Below are positions 23,371-35,700 of a DNA stretch of 64,000 nucleotides, in pieces. A program made the translations under genes and the position numbers. This DNA is from Neostapfia colusana. Taxonomy: Eukaryota; Streptophyta; Magnoliopsida; Poales; Poaceae. The notes beneath the pieces were generated by a model. It searched no databases. It saw only the letters and a list, made by a program, of their open reading frames with translations, and was not told the DNA's origin. How positions within the stretch are numbered: the stretch's first letter is position 1; the number at the start of each line of letters is the position of its first letter. The stretch covers positions 114,794,153-114,858,152 of the forward strand of contig JASWHV010000003.1 of assembly GCA_030760725.1 (NCBI GenBank). Reading direction: 5' to 3'.

Positions 23371-24440
23371 CCTTGTATCTCTCCAAGGTACCATCCACCT
23401 TCTTCTTATGCGTGAATACCCACTTTCCCGTGACAACATTGCCACGACCAGGACGGGGAACCAGGTCCCAGGTCCGGTTGGCAAGCAGGGCCTCATACCC
23501 TTCCTCCATAGCGCAGCGCCAATTAAGGTCGGCGAGGGCGCTACGCACGGAAGTAGGTACGGGCGAGATCGAAGAAGGCTCGGTCGATGGAGATGTCGTC
23601 AACGAGAAAGCGGCTCCATCAAACTGCTCAACTGGCCGAAGACTCCCGGATGCACGTCGAGTCACCGTCGGGTGGACGTGACCAGGATCCCTATGAAGAA
23701 GAGGGGGATTGTACACCGGCCGCTCGGGTACAACCATCTTCTCTCGTCGTGGGTAGACGAGAGTGGGTATTGAGGCCGCGCGTGGCGCCGCTGGAGCAGG
23801 AGCTTCTCCCCGCGCTCGTCGCTGGTAGACAAGTGCAGAGTCAGCAAAGCGAGAAGTCGTCGTCGGTGCCGCGCGTGGCGCGGCTGGTGGCGTCGTGCTC
23901 GCTGCAGGTGACATCGGGGAGGCAGCTGGTGACGCCGCAGGTGCTGCACGTGGGTACAGCTGGTGACGCCGGGGGCACTTGAGGTACAGTAGGTGGCGTC
24001 GGGGAAGCCGAGGCCGCACGTGGCGCAGCAGGTGACGTCGGAGGTGTCGATGCCACACGGGGTGCAGCAGGTGACGCCGAAGACGTCGATGCCACACGAG
24101 GTGCAGCAGTCGGCGTCGAGGGCACCTGAGGCGTAGCTCGTGTCGATCCTGCAGAATAAATAGGCCAAGGCAGCTGGGAGGCAGCCTCGGGGTTAGTAGG
24201 AAAAAGGGAGTCCAGCTCTGTGGTGGAATCGGAAGAGGTGGTGGAGAAAGGAAAAGATGACTCGTCGAAGACGACGTGCCGAGAGATCAAAAGACGGTGG
24301 GTAGTGAGATCTAAGCACCGGTAACCCTTATGATCAAGGGAATACCCGAGAAAAACACACCGTGTCGAGCGGGACACAAGCTTATGTGGGGTGGTGGCGG
24401 AAAGATTAGGGTAGCAAGCGCATCCGAAAACTCGAAGGTG
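23371..24440 (-). pseudogene. Copia 2 integrase C-terminus and linker to RT
   Basis: Contains CVFLGYSLDHKGYRC, HVVFDESSFPF and the Pro/Ala/Ser-rich linker, then WRCAMEEGYEALLANRTWDLV and KARWVLRGFAQRPGVDY at the start of RT. Overlapping open frames on both strands here are compositional. The sense frame is the one matching Copia 1. Confidence 0.85.
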
Positions 24441-25805
24441 ATCTTAAAGAGGATCAGTGCCATATAGAGCAAAGTAGGGGGTGGAGGCACGAATCGCCTT
24501 GGTGGGAAGACGATTAATCAGAAGTGTGGTAGTATGAAGAGCCTCCACCCAGTATCGGGCTGGAATAGATGCCTGGAACATCAGGGAGCGTATGACATCA
24601 TTGGTGGTGCGAATCATGCGCTCTGCCTTGCCGTTTTGAGGAGAGGTATATGGACAAGACATGCGTAGCTGTACCCCATGTGCGGAGAGAAAATTACGAA
24701 ACACGGAGTTATCAAACTCGCGTCCGTTATCGCACTGGACAGCTCGAATGGTGCGCCCAAATTGAGTAGAAATCCAAACGAAGAAGTGAGAAAGAGTAAC
24801 GAATGTCTCGAACTTCGATCGTAATGGAAAAGTCTAGGAAAAGTGAGAAAAATCAACAATTATCACCGAATAATAATTAAAGCCCCATATACTGGAAATG
24901 GGAGATGTCCACAAATCACAATGTATAAGATCGAACGGGTGCTCAACATGAGTCACAGAAGTGGGAAAAAGGAGGCGAACATGGCGACCAAGCTGACAGG
25001 CATGACATAGGGAGTCATGTGTACCCCTAGAACACGAGATAACTGAACTACTGAACAACTTCGACATAGCATCTGCACCAGGGTGGCCAAGCCGGCGATG
25101 CCAGATGGTGGATGAAGCTGTCGTAGTCAAAGCAAATGGTGGTGATGCAGCGGAAGTAGGAAGCCGAAGTGTGTATAGGGGCCCCGAGCTATCACATCGG
25201 AAAAGAGGTCGTCGGGTGGAAAGATCCTTCACAGACAAACCAAAAGGATCAAATTCAATGGAAACATTGTTGTCAGTGGTAAAATGACGAACATAAAGTA
25301 AGTTTTGAATGATATCTGGAGCGATAAGAATGTTTTTAAGCTGGAAAGTACCCGAAAGACCGGAATCACCTACTGAGGTGACCGGAAGAACGGACCCATT
25401 CCCAACAACGATGGATGAAGGAAAAGAGGGATTGGGAGGATGGGTGGAAGAGAGTATACCGGGATTAGGAGTGGTATGATATGATGCTCCGGAATCAACT
25501 ACCCAGTCGGCACCTGGTGGAGTAAGGTGCATGGTGCTGAAGGAGGAAGCAAGCGACTGTCGATCCCACGTCGACGGTGGCTCCTGGAAAGGTGTCGATG
25601 GCTCTGAGTTTCCAACAGGGTAGTCAGTGCCTCCGTAGGTCGGGGCTGACTGTGCGCTAGAAGAGTATCGAGGCCCACCATAGGCCTGAGCTAGCGGCCC
25701 GCCAGCACTGTGGGCTGGTCCACTATAGCCCAGGGTAGCCGCGAACGCCGGCTGGGGACGTGGTGGTCGTGGAGGCTGAGAACCCGGGGACGACCCAGGC
25801 CACAT
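24441..25805 (-). pseudogene. Copia 2 protease and integrase core
   Basis: Open from 25805 to 24834: Pro-rich gag tail, protease WVVDSGASYHTT, PDIIQNLLYVRHF, then the integrase finger HRRLGHP...CHACQLGRH and IHCDLW. After a frame break near 24835, NGKAERMIRTTNDVIRSLM and LINRLPTKAI continue at 24704-24444. The stop seen in Copia 1 after PDII is not present here, so this copy preserves the family's original reading. Confidence 0.9.
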
Positions 25806-27659
25806 ATAGATCTGGCCAGTCCACAGGTTGTAGGGTGTGGGCCAGGGTGCGCCTCCCTGTCCGGTACCACCACTACCACTAGTAGTCGAAGCCGTGGGGG
25901 TGCTGCCTGCACTGCTGCCACCACGGCCGCCGTTCTTTCCTCGGCGACGACGGTTTCCACCTCCTGTACTGGTAGGAGTAGAAGGTGGTCGTGACGGTGG
26001 TCCACCAGCAGCTGGTAAGGGTGGACGAGGGGACTGCCCGGAGCCATAGAAGGCTGTGGCAGATCTTGAGCCAGTAGAGCTTCCAGCAGTGATCTCCTCA
26101 AGTTCAAGATCAGATCATACCTTCTCGAAGGTAGGTAGTGGCTCCAGTCGGAGTAGCCACGTCCGTAGGTGACAATAGCGCTCATTCAGGCCCTGAAGGA
26201 TCCGAAGAACAAGAGCGTTGTCGGTGACCACCTCACCAAGGTCACGTAGGGCATCCGCCATGCCCTTCATCTCCCGGCAATAGGTGGAGATAGAACGATC
26301 ACCCTGGACGGTGTTCTGGAACCGAGTGCTGATATGGAGGGCTCGAGTTGCGCGGTTCCCTAGAAACCGCTGCTCAAGGACTAGCCAGGCTTGTCGAGCA
26401 GTGCTGCCACTGCGCTGTCTGACGATGTCCTGTAGCTCCTCTGCCAGGGAGCCAAGGATTCAGGATAGTACCAGGCTGTCCATGCTGATCCAGGACACCT
26501 GTACTGAAGAATCATCCTGGAGGACGTGGTCGTCGAGGCAGTAGCACCTCAGTGTGAGGAGCACCATATCACGCCACCGGGCATATGAGGTGGACTCGGA
26601 GCTGAGAACAACCGGCACGAGCGTCCGAATGTTCTGAATCCCTACGGCCTGCGCATGAAGAGCGGCCACAAGCGAAGCCGAGTACGTACCAGCGTCCGAG
26701 GGAGGCTCTTGGGCAGCACTCGTCGATCGGCGAGCACTCTCCTCGAGCTGGTGGGATAGCGATGCCACGGAGGCATGCTCCTGCTCTAGGGCAAGAGCGA
26801 GTGCCCGCTTGCGCTCGCGAGAGGTAGCCAATGCTGCGGCGATGTCAGAGGTATTTGTAGTGTCGGCGCCGTAGGAAGAAGTTGTGTTCTCAGCAGCAGC
26901 ACCAGCGGCTGGGAACGGAATCGGCGGGACACCCGTGGTGCTCCCGTCGATGTCCCGGCCGGTCGAGTCCCGCACGGAAGTACCTGCCATGAAAGTGACA
27001 GCGGTGGCAGGGTTGCCGGTGGTACCTACGAGGGGTCCACCGGCAGTCGGACCGGTTTTCGGAGAGAAAGAGGGGGCGGCAGCACCTCTAGGTACCGGAA
27101 CCACGGGTTGTCGAGCGCTCCAGGGGGCAGCGGCCCCATCAGAGGTGGCAGCGCCTCCAGCAACGAGAGGCCAGGAGGCTGCGACCCCTCTAGAGGCGGC
27201 AGCGCCTCCAGAATCGACGGACCAGGGGGCGGCGGCCCCTCCAGGGGCAGCGGCGGTCCCTCTGGGGGCGGCGGCGGCCCCTCCAGAGGACCCCCCCCCC
27301 CCCCCCGTGCGCGCGCGGCCCCCATCCGGGTGGGGGCGGCCCGAATCCGGGTGGAGCCGCCCTGATCCAGGGCGCGGCGGCCCCGAATCCGGATGGGGTG
27401 TCAGCGGCGGCCCAGGGCGCGGCGTCAGCCCAGGGCACGGCGGAGGCTGGGGCGGCGGCGGCCTCTCTAGGGGAGGTGGTGCCCCCCCCCCCCCTCCCTG
27501 CGCGTGCGGCCCCCATCCGGCGGCGGTCGGTGCACTGGCGGTGGCTCCGACGGCGGGCGGTGCACCTGGGGCGGCGGCGGCGTGAGACCAGGGCTGCGGC
27601 GGCGGCGGCGCACGGACAGGGGCGGCGTGAGCCCAGGGCTGCGACGGCGGCTGGGCCAT
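25806..27659 (-). pseudogene. Copia 2 gag
   Basis: Starts MAQPPSQPWAH at 27659, with a long Pro/Ala/Gly-rich N-terminal part that includes C-homopolymers (27291-27306 and near 27481). The capsid core follows (NIRTLVPVVLSSESTSYARWRDMVLLTLRCY) around 26640-26540. The frame breaks after MDSLVLS (26460). The downstream part continues in other frames to about 25700. This is the region missing from Copia 1. Confidence 0.8.
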
Positions 27660-27895
27660 TAGGATTAGGGCTCCTAATCCTAATTATTACTAGCTAATGA
27701 TACCATAATAGGGGGCCAATGATAGCTGTATTGGATGATAGAAAAGCTGGGATACAGGTGTGATTATAGAGGGATTAGGAGGGGAGAAAAGACTAAACTA
27801 CCCCTAACAGTAATCCCTCTCTAATGACTAAGATGCCCCTGTGACACACCCCACTCTTCTTCCAACCAAGACTGACGCTGTTGGCTATGTCACAG

Positions 27896-30800
27896 CTCGA
27901 GGGTAGGAGTTATCTCCCTGCGGAGGTCAGGAATGGCCTCGAGGCACTGAAGCTGAGGAGACTTGAGAGAATGCGTTTGAGCGCCCAGAACGAAGCATGG
28001 GACAATCCTGTGGTGGCTGCAAGGAGCAGTGGGGATGCCTTGCGGAGCCCCACGAATTGCGGGGTTGAATTGCATTCGAACAATGGTACAGGTTTCCTAA
28101 GGAATGTCCAGGACAAGGATCCATTTGCAAAGCGCAAGGTGGAGAAGTTTGATATGTCCAACCTTGAATGGATTGGCAAGATACCAGAGTGCCCCGTGTA
28201 TTGTCCCACCAAGGAGGAATTTGATGATCCCATTTTTTATATACAGAAGATTGCTCCCGCGGCTGCAAAATATGGTACAGCTTTCTTTACCATCACTTGT
28301 TTTAAGATAATGCATCGCTCTTTGGTCCAACAGCCTAACTGTAGAGTATTGTTCTTGAATAATGACCATTTCATTGCTTCGATATCAGGTATTTGCAAAA
28401 TCGTGTCTCCTATAAGCGCTTCTGTTCCTGCTGGTGCCGTACTGATGAAGGAACAACCCAATTTTAAGTTTATGACTAGAGTTCAACCCCTTCGCCTTGC
28501 CGAATGGGCTGAGGACGATACTGTCACTTTCTATATGAGTGAAAGGTATGTAACCATTTTTATATTTTCTTGTTTTTTATATTCCAAAAAAATCATTATG
28601 ATGTACATGAATCTGCAGAAAGTACTCTTTCCGAGACTATGAAAAAATGGCCAATAAAGTGTTTGCTAAGAAATACTCCAGCACCAGTTGTCTCCCAGCT
28701 AGGTATGTGGAGGAGGAATTCTGGCGTGAAATTGCTTTTGGCAAAATGAATTTTGTAGAATATGCTTGTGATGTTGATGGGAGTGCCTTCTCTTCTTCTC
28801 CTTCCGACCAACTTGGGAAAAGCAACTGGAATCTCAAGGTGAATACTTTGTTTTTTTTCTCTTGGGTGTGGTTGTATTTGCGACATGGTCCTTATCAATG
28901 TTTTCTATGCAACCATAGAAATTTTCACGGCTCCCCAATTCTGTTCTGCAACTCCTTCAGGCGCCAATTGCTGTAAGTAATTTAATTGCACCCCAGTTAT
29001 GTTATAAATTCTTTACAATGGCACAGGTCTTGATTGGATATGCCATGATTCAAAACAGGGGGTAACAGATCCAATGCTTGATATTGGAATGCTCTTTAGC
29101 ATGTTTGCATGGCATGTGGAAGATCACTATTTGTACAGGTAAAACCTGTTAGGTCTTGTTGGGAATGACGATCATGTTCTTTTTAAGCTTGGGTGGCTGA
29201 CTTTTTTATCATTTGACCAGCATTAACTACCACCATTGTGGGGCCTTTAAGACATGGTATAGGATTCCGGGTGATGCAGCTCCTAGATTTGAAAGGGTTG
29301 CTGGCCAGTATGTATATAACAAGGACATTTTGATTGGTGATGGTGAAGATGCAGCGTTTGCTGTTCTACTGGGGAAGACAACAATGTTCCCTCCAAATAT
29401 ATTGCTAGACCACAATGTTCCTGTATATAGAGCTGTACAAAAACTGGAGAGTTTGTCATTACTTTCCCTCGTTCTTACCACGCAGGCTTCAGCCACGGTA
29501 CTTCTTGCACTTTTTTGTAATATTCTTTGCTGCATTATATTTTTATATACTCTAAGAAATGTGTGAATTACCCAGGCTTCAACTGTGGAGAGGCTGTTAT
29601 TTTTGCTATTGGTGATTGGTTTCCTGTGGGTGCTCTAGCTAGCAAGCGCTACGCCCTTTTGAACAGAATTACATTGCTTGCATATGAGGAGCTACTTTGT
29701 CGTTATGCTGTGCTTCTGTCCTCAAAACTTTTGAGCTGTGATCTGAAGTCCCTGGTTAAATCAGAAGATCCATACTCCCAATATTGTGTGAAATCCTGCT
29801 TTGTGCGGTTGATGCGATTCCATCAACGTGCACGTGGCCTCCTTGCCAAAATGGCTTCTCAAATATGCTACAAGCCAAAAACATATCCAAACCTGTCCTG
29901 TAGCATGTGCCGGCGTGATTGCTACATTACACATGTGTTGTGTGGATGTAAAATTGGTCCTGTCTGCCTACATCATGGTAACAACACTGAACGCTGCAAT
30001 TTTTGTATCTTTTTGTTGCCTTATTTGATCGTTTTAATTGGAATGTAGAACAAGAAATGCAGGGCTGCCCTTGTAAATTCAATCGAATCCTCTATGTTAG
30101 AGAGGACATACAAGAACTAGATGCTTTATCAAGAAAAATTGAGCAGGATATCTGTTTCGATAAGGAAAGGAGTACTGGTTCATATCTTGAGGCTGAGATG
30201 GTTGATATTAATGTTGAACTTGTCACAAAATTTAGGCTTAGACAGGATTTTATCAGCAACAGTCAAGATGCCATTTCTAGCTCTGTAGCTTACAATGGGA
30301 AGAGTTCTGCGGTGTCAATATTGACATCTTCTGTGCATCATGAGGCACCTAGGCCTGTAGAAGCAAGGGTGAGTTTACACTTCTTCCGATTGCTATTTTC
30401 CAGTTAAGTAATATTCTTCCTCGTTGAGGTCCCTGCCACACAAACTGAGTTGATTTGTACTCTACTTCAAAGCAGGCTATAAACTCAACGGTCAAAGAAA
30501 CTTACACTGTAGACACGAGTACATTTTGTTTGGATGATGGTTGTAATGAACTCGGTTCATGTAATGCTCTAGCCACAGAGTACAGTGACAATTCTAATTC
30601 GGAACATGGAATCTTCCGAGTCAAGCGCAGGTCTACCGCTTGTGGCAAACCTGTTTCTGACTCTAAGCCATCAAACTTATCTGAACAACAGGTGTGCTAA
30701 CTTAATCCTATAGGCTCTATAATTTGTATTCAATGTGAGAGCCAATTTATTCTGTTAACCACATCACTAGTTCACCATGCAGAGTTATATTTATTTTCAG

Positions 30801-31788
30801 AAATTTTTTAAATTTTGTTAGTATATATCTGTAGAAGGGCAGGCCTGGCGCAGTGGTAGAGTCTCTCCACTTGTGTCCTGGAGGTTCTGGGTTCGAATCA
30901 GCCTCCTTGCAAAATAAGCAAGGGGAAGGCTGTCTAGAAATTCCTTTCCTCAGACCCCATAACGTGTGGGAGCTTTCAACACTGGGTATGCCCTTTTTTT
31001 TAGTATATATCTGCAATGCCTACCCAACGTGCTTGGGACAAAGGCTTTATTGTTGTTGTTGTATATATCTGCAATAAGCCTTACTAACTGTTGATGCATA
31101 GTGATGTATGATGCCCTGACTATACCTGAATAATATGTTATAAATCGTTGATGCTGTCCAGGCTTTGTATAAATATATTTAACGGGGAAGTCAGTCACAT
31201 TATGCATCATCTGGCACAATTTCCACCAGTGGCTATATGTTGCCTAAGTTCTTGGAATTGAATACAAATGATGCTAACTGAGCGCACAATACTAACACCT
31301 TTTGCATATGTATTTCTAATGGAAATCTGACCCGCTTTCATCAGGTGGACCCAGAAATGCAACGGGACAATAAGCTACTGGAAGAACCTGATCATTGTTC
31401 AGTTCCTTTGGTCCGAAATAACCAGAAGACTTCGAATTCTGCCTCTTCGGACGATGAAAGGGAGGACATGGTTCCCATTTCTTGGAAGATGAAGCGGCGC
31501 CAGTTAGAAACTGAACGGCATGTGTCTATTCACAGCGCACAACCTAATTCGTATCCATCTTCCACTTCCAGCAGTTCTCGCGAAGAGTTTATGGATAGTA
31601 CTAGAGATGCAGCAGCAAAGCCCCGTCCAAAACGAGTGAAAATCCGGCTACCTTCTAGTCCCAATAGACAGATTGAGCAGCGCGGCAGTTCGGAGCAAAG
31701 ATTTGCAAGGGATGACAAGTCGCTTGCTTGCCCTAGGCGCACTCTTAAGTACACGAGTGGAGTTAGTCTGATTAGCACATGGTGCTGA
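27896..31788 (+). pseudogene. JMJ706: JMJ706-like JmjC histone H3K9 demethylase, frameshifted
   Basis: Fe(II)/2-oxoglutarate histone demethylase of the JmjN-JmjC-C4HC2-finger (KDM4-like) plant group, nuclear. Exons: 27896-28274, 28389-28545, 28619-28838, 28918-28974, 29059-29138, 29221-29497, 29576-29977, 30049-30368, 30476-30691 and 31345-31788, all with GT-AG borders. JmjN: ECPVYCPTKEEFDDPIFYI. JmjC: HxE in AWHVEDHYLY, Lys in GAFKTW, second His in SYHAGFSHG. Finger: CSMCRRDCYITHVLCGC...CLHH. One base is missing near 29444, so HAGFSHG lies out of frame; the spliced frame hits TAG at 29636-29638. The conserved Asn after GEAV is Ile. Exon 1 may be at 10873. A sequencing error could mimic the frameshift. 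Confidence 0.85.
30832..31060 (+). mobile_element. tRNA-derived SINE (Au-like) in a JMJ intron
   Basis: Begins near GGCAGGCCTGGCGCAGTGG (box A-like) with GGGTTCGAATC (box B) 45 bp later, then the conserved body ending CTGGGTATGCCC, and a TTGTTGTTG tail. An 11-bp GTATATATCTG flanks it at 30821-30831 and 31061-31071. A third copy of the same word lies inside the tail at 31003-31013. A SINE fits better than a tRNA gene because no cloverleaf can be formed past box B. Confidence 0.85.
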
Positions 31789-32775
31789 CTGACTTTAGAA
31801 CTGGCGGCAAAGGAAGTGGTTGGCTAATCGATTCTTTGTGCAGCAGGGCCTCCAATTTGAGGCCCAGCGCACGCTTCGAAGACAGACACGTGACAATATT
31901 CATGGTGCCGGAGGTTCTCGGGTTAGTGCCGCTCGCTCTTTGATGCCTGCCTGCCTGTGACACGAAGAGAACCTAGCTTCCATTTTCTGCAAGTGTTTAG
32001 CATTAGTCTAGCTGTAGATCTTTCCATGATGTACGTCCACCTTTTTAAAAAATTTCTCGTCAACAACGTAAGCTGCTTCACTTGGCTAACTGTATTTTTT
32101 ATGTTGCTTCAACCACTCGCTGCTGAATATTCGATTCAATTCAATGGTGAATCATTCTTACTTTCCGGATGCCTTAATTATAAACAGAATGTTAGTTTTT
32201 AATAGTCAGAAATTAATATCTTTATCCTACGTTCTGCATCAGATTTATTTTAAGATTTGTGCACATGTTGTTTTAGGATTATGTATTAACTATAGAAAAA
32301 CTTTGTTTATGTATTGACTAGAAAAAGAAAAATGTAAATTATAGCATCTATATCCAACAACCCAGACCGAAGGTTAAAGAAGATACTAATTTTTACCGTC
32401 TGAAAATTAATAATCCCTAATTTTAATGTTATGTGTTAGTAGTACTTTTTTTTGCTGTGGAGAGAAAATGATAGATGGAACGTTCTGTTGGGACTTGCAA
32501 GTCCTTTTATTGCACTCTACTTGCAAGTCCTTCGAGTGAACACCTATGAAATGAAACAAGGTGAACAAGTGACGAGAAGCTACGGGACATGAGTTTTTTT
32601 CCTCGCAAAAGAAAAGATACGGAACATGAGCCCTCTCGATGGGCCGTCAGGCGAAGAGCGTCCGGGTGAAAAACACGGCCCGGCGGGGCGCAGCACTCAG
32701 TACGAACGTGTTTATCAATTATCATCTTCTTGATATGAGCAGGCATCACAGACAGTGAGTGAGCGAGTCGCCGTG
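31789..32775. other. JMJ 3' region and intergenic DNA before SKL2
   Basis: The first 170 bp (31795-31960) still look exon-like (for example LELAAKEVVG in one frame), suggesting decayed JMJ 3' coding or UTR sequence. The remainder is AT-rich, with no gene. Two copies of ACTTGCAAGTCCTT lie 25 bp apart near 32495-32535. The SKL2 promoter should be in the last few hundred bases; I see no clear TATA box. Confidence 0.45.
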
Positions 32776-35700
32776 ATGATAGAGGCAGCGGCATCACCAG
32801 CGATGGCCGCCTGCTCTTCCATCCCCTGCTCCTTCTTCCCTGCGAAGACTGCCCCCCGCCGGCGCAGCCTCACTAGCCCTCTCCTCCTCCACCTCGCTCC
32901 CCCGCCATTTCCTCCAGAGCGCTACCCCCTTGCTGCCTTCGCCCCACCGGCGAGCCGCTTCCGCTTCCTGCCTCGGGCCTCCGCTTCCGCGTCTGCAGCC
33001 TCGACCAAGGACTACGAGGCAAGAAACAGCCGCTCATGTCCTAGTCTCTTCTTTACCGTGCTTGTCTGTGTTTTCATTTTGCTTACGGCACCTGTCAGCC
33101 GCCGTCTTCTCACTCTCTAGTTCATACTAAGTACTAGCCCAGTTTCAATTTGTTGTTGAATAACTGATTTCGTAACACGCACATCATCTCTTTCCAGGGA
33201 TAAAGGCTTGTGTATCTTATTACTACCACTTTTTTCTATCTTTTTCTTCATTTCTTTCCTTACACTCTTTCTCTGTAGGTTAAGCAATTGTTGATTGTTC
33301 ACTATATTTCCTGCATTTTTGCTCCCCATATCTTATTACTACCAATTGTTAATTGTTCACTATATTTCCTGCATTTTGCCTCCCCAAACTAACTGAGACA
33401 AACCTATCGTGACAAACTTATGTGCTAGAGTGGATTTAGTGTAAATAAGCTTTCACCCCCGTACTAATTTATTGACCCTGAAATGAACACAGTATTTCCA
33501 CTGCAAGAATGTTTGGCATAGAGTACTAGTTATGAAACCGGGAGATGTTTTTCAGTAGTGCAGCTGAAAATCTGTACCTGTTTATAAGAGAAACGCTAGT
33601 GAGTCTAGTCTGCTCCCAGGAATTTACTGGTTAATGCACAATGAATAACTCCTGCCATAAATACCTATTCCATGTCATCCTGTAGAGGCCTTGATAGGAG
33701 GATGAGTCCCGATCTTCCGAGAGGTAGGGTAAACTTGATTGGGTGAAGATCTCGACGTTGATGATCCAAGGCTCCGAAGGAACAAAACCCCGCAATCACT
33801 ACACCACTGCTCCGTTGGTTATCACCCGTGTCACACGAATGACCTCGCCACGAAGGCTTATCCCTGCAAGCGCAATCAAGAACACAAGCAAGAACAGAGA
33901 AGTTGCAATCAAAACTGAATTGATCACGAATTTGGGGTCTCACAACCGATGATCGGTGACACTGTTCAATGACAGATTGTAACTAAGCAAAACCCAGCTG
34001 TTTGTGGCGGCGGCTAGGGGGTATAAAGGAGGTGGAGGACGATCAGGGGGGTGTTGGGGTCGTGACCTAACCCTAAGACACGTACATAATGGACTTGGAC
34101 TTGATACAAGGCCCAATGGCCCAACTAGGTGATGCAACACCTTGACAGACTCTAAACTTTATATTGTTTCGAAGTTTCCCGTCGACTCCGAGGAAATTTT
34201 GACGTGGGGCCAGATCCATTGGAAAGTTTATCCTCTCAGCTTTCCGTGCATATGTAGAACGTTAAAAACGGAGTCCGTATGCCTCCTGTGCATCCATTTT
34301 AAGGTGGACTGCTCCTGGGCCCAAGTTGGACTCGAGTTTGAGTTGCGCTCGGTCTCTAACTTTTTGCTGGCGTATTTTCTGGTCCTCCACGCCTCTAAAC
34401 CCCTCTCCATGTATCTTCATATCCTCTCCATGGTTTCTAATCATAATTAATCAATTAGGTAACAACATACTCTCAAAATTCACATATAAAGAATTGTTCA
34501 GGAACGAGCTCACCTCTAAATTCAATTGTCGTGCTCGAGCTCTAGTAATTGGACCTTGCATGTCTACCATGTGAGTATTGTGTATATCTGCAGTAGTGAT
34601 GTCCACATCATCCTCCCCCTCTTACATTGGAGTCGTCCTCGACTCAAGCTCATCTTCTTCTCTCAAGTATGGCTTCAAATCTGAAATGTTAAATGTGGGA
34701 CTAACCCCAAACTCGGGAGGCAACTCAAGTTTATATGCATTGTCATTTATCTTCTCAAGAAGCTTAAAAGGTCCAGCAGCACGTGGCATGAGTTTGGACT
34801 TTCTCAAATCCGGGAATCTATCTTTTCTCAAATGAACCCACACCAAATCACCGGGTTCCAATTTTACCTCCTTCCTACCTTTACTAGCAGCAATGCGATA
34901 CTTTTCATTCATTTTTTCAATTTGTAACTTAGTAGTTTCATGCAACTTAAGAATAAATTTAGAACGTTGTGTAGCATCTAAGTTCACAATTTCAGTATGT
35001 GGTAAAGGTAGCAAATCAATTGGGGCACGAGGATTGAAACCATAGACTACCATAAACGGACTTAACTTGGTTGTGGAGCGAATAGACCTATTATAAGCAA
35101 ACTCAATATGTGGCAAACACTCCTCCCACAACCTCAAATTGTCTTTCAAAACAGCCCGCAACATAGTAGATAAGGTACGATTAACTAGCTTCGTTTGCCC
35201 ATCAGTTTGTGGATGACAAGTAGTAGAAAACAACAACTTTGTTCCCAGTTTATACCATAAAGTTCTCCAAAAGTGACTCAAAAACTTAGCATCCCTATCA
35301 GAAACAATAGTATTGGGAACACCATGCAAACGCACAACCTCATTAAAGAACAAATCAACAACATGTGAAGCATTATCGGTATTGTGGCAGGGTATAAAAT
35401 GAGTCATTTTAGAGAAACGATCAACAACCACAAAGACACTATCCCTCCCCCTCTTTGTTCTAGGCAATCCTAAAACAAAGTCAATAGAAATATCCTCCCA
35501 AGGTGCACTAGGAACCGGAAGAGGCATATAAAGACCATGTGGGTTAAGTCGAGACTTAGCTTTGTTGCATGTCGTGCAACGTGAAACGTAGCGCTCCACA
35601 TCACGCCTCATTCGTGGCCAAAATAAGTGAGCGGCCAACACATCCTCTGTCTTTTTAACACCAAAATGTCCCATCAAACCACCTCCATGCGCTTCCTGCA

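Larger units (their letters stand above)
21848..27853 (-). mobile_element. Copia element 2 (same family, opposite strand)
   Basis: LTRs at 21848-22014 (3') and 27706-27853 (5', shortened). The element reads right to left: a TGGTATCA primer-binding site next to the right LTR (27698-27705), gag, protease, integrase, RT and RNase H, then a purine tract beside the left LTR. CTCTT occurs immediately outside both ends (21843-21847, 27854-27858) and is the probable target duplication, provided the right LTR lost about 17 internal bases near its terminus. It is closely related to Copia 1 throughout pol. Several stops and frame changes make it non-autonomous. Confidence 0.88.

Noticed and set aside
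26884..27697. Plus-strand Gly/Ala-rich frames
   Set aside because: They are the antisense of the Pro/Ala-rich Copia 2 gag and have no independent motif.
30839..30905. Possible tRNA gene
   Set aside because: Box A and box B are present, but no acceptor stem or cloverleaf can be drawn, and the body, tail and flanking duplication identify a SINE.
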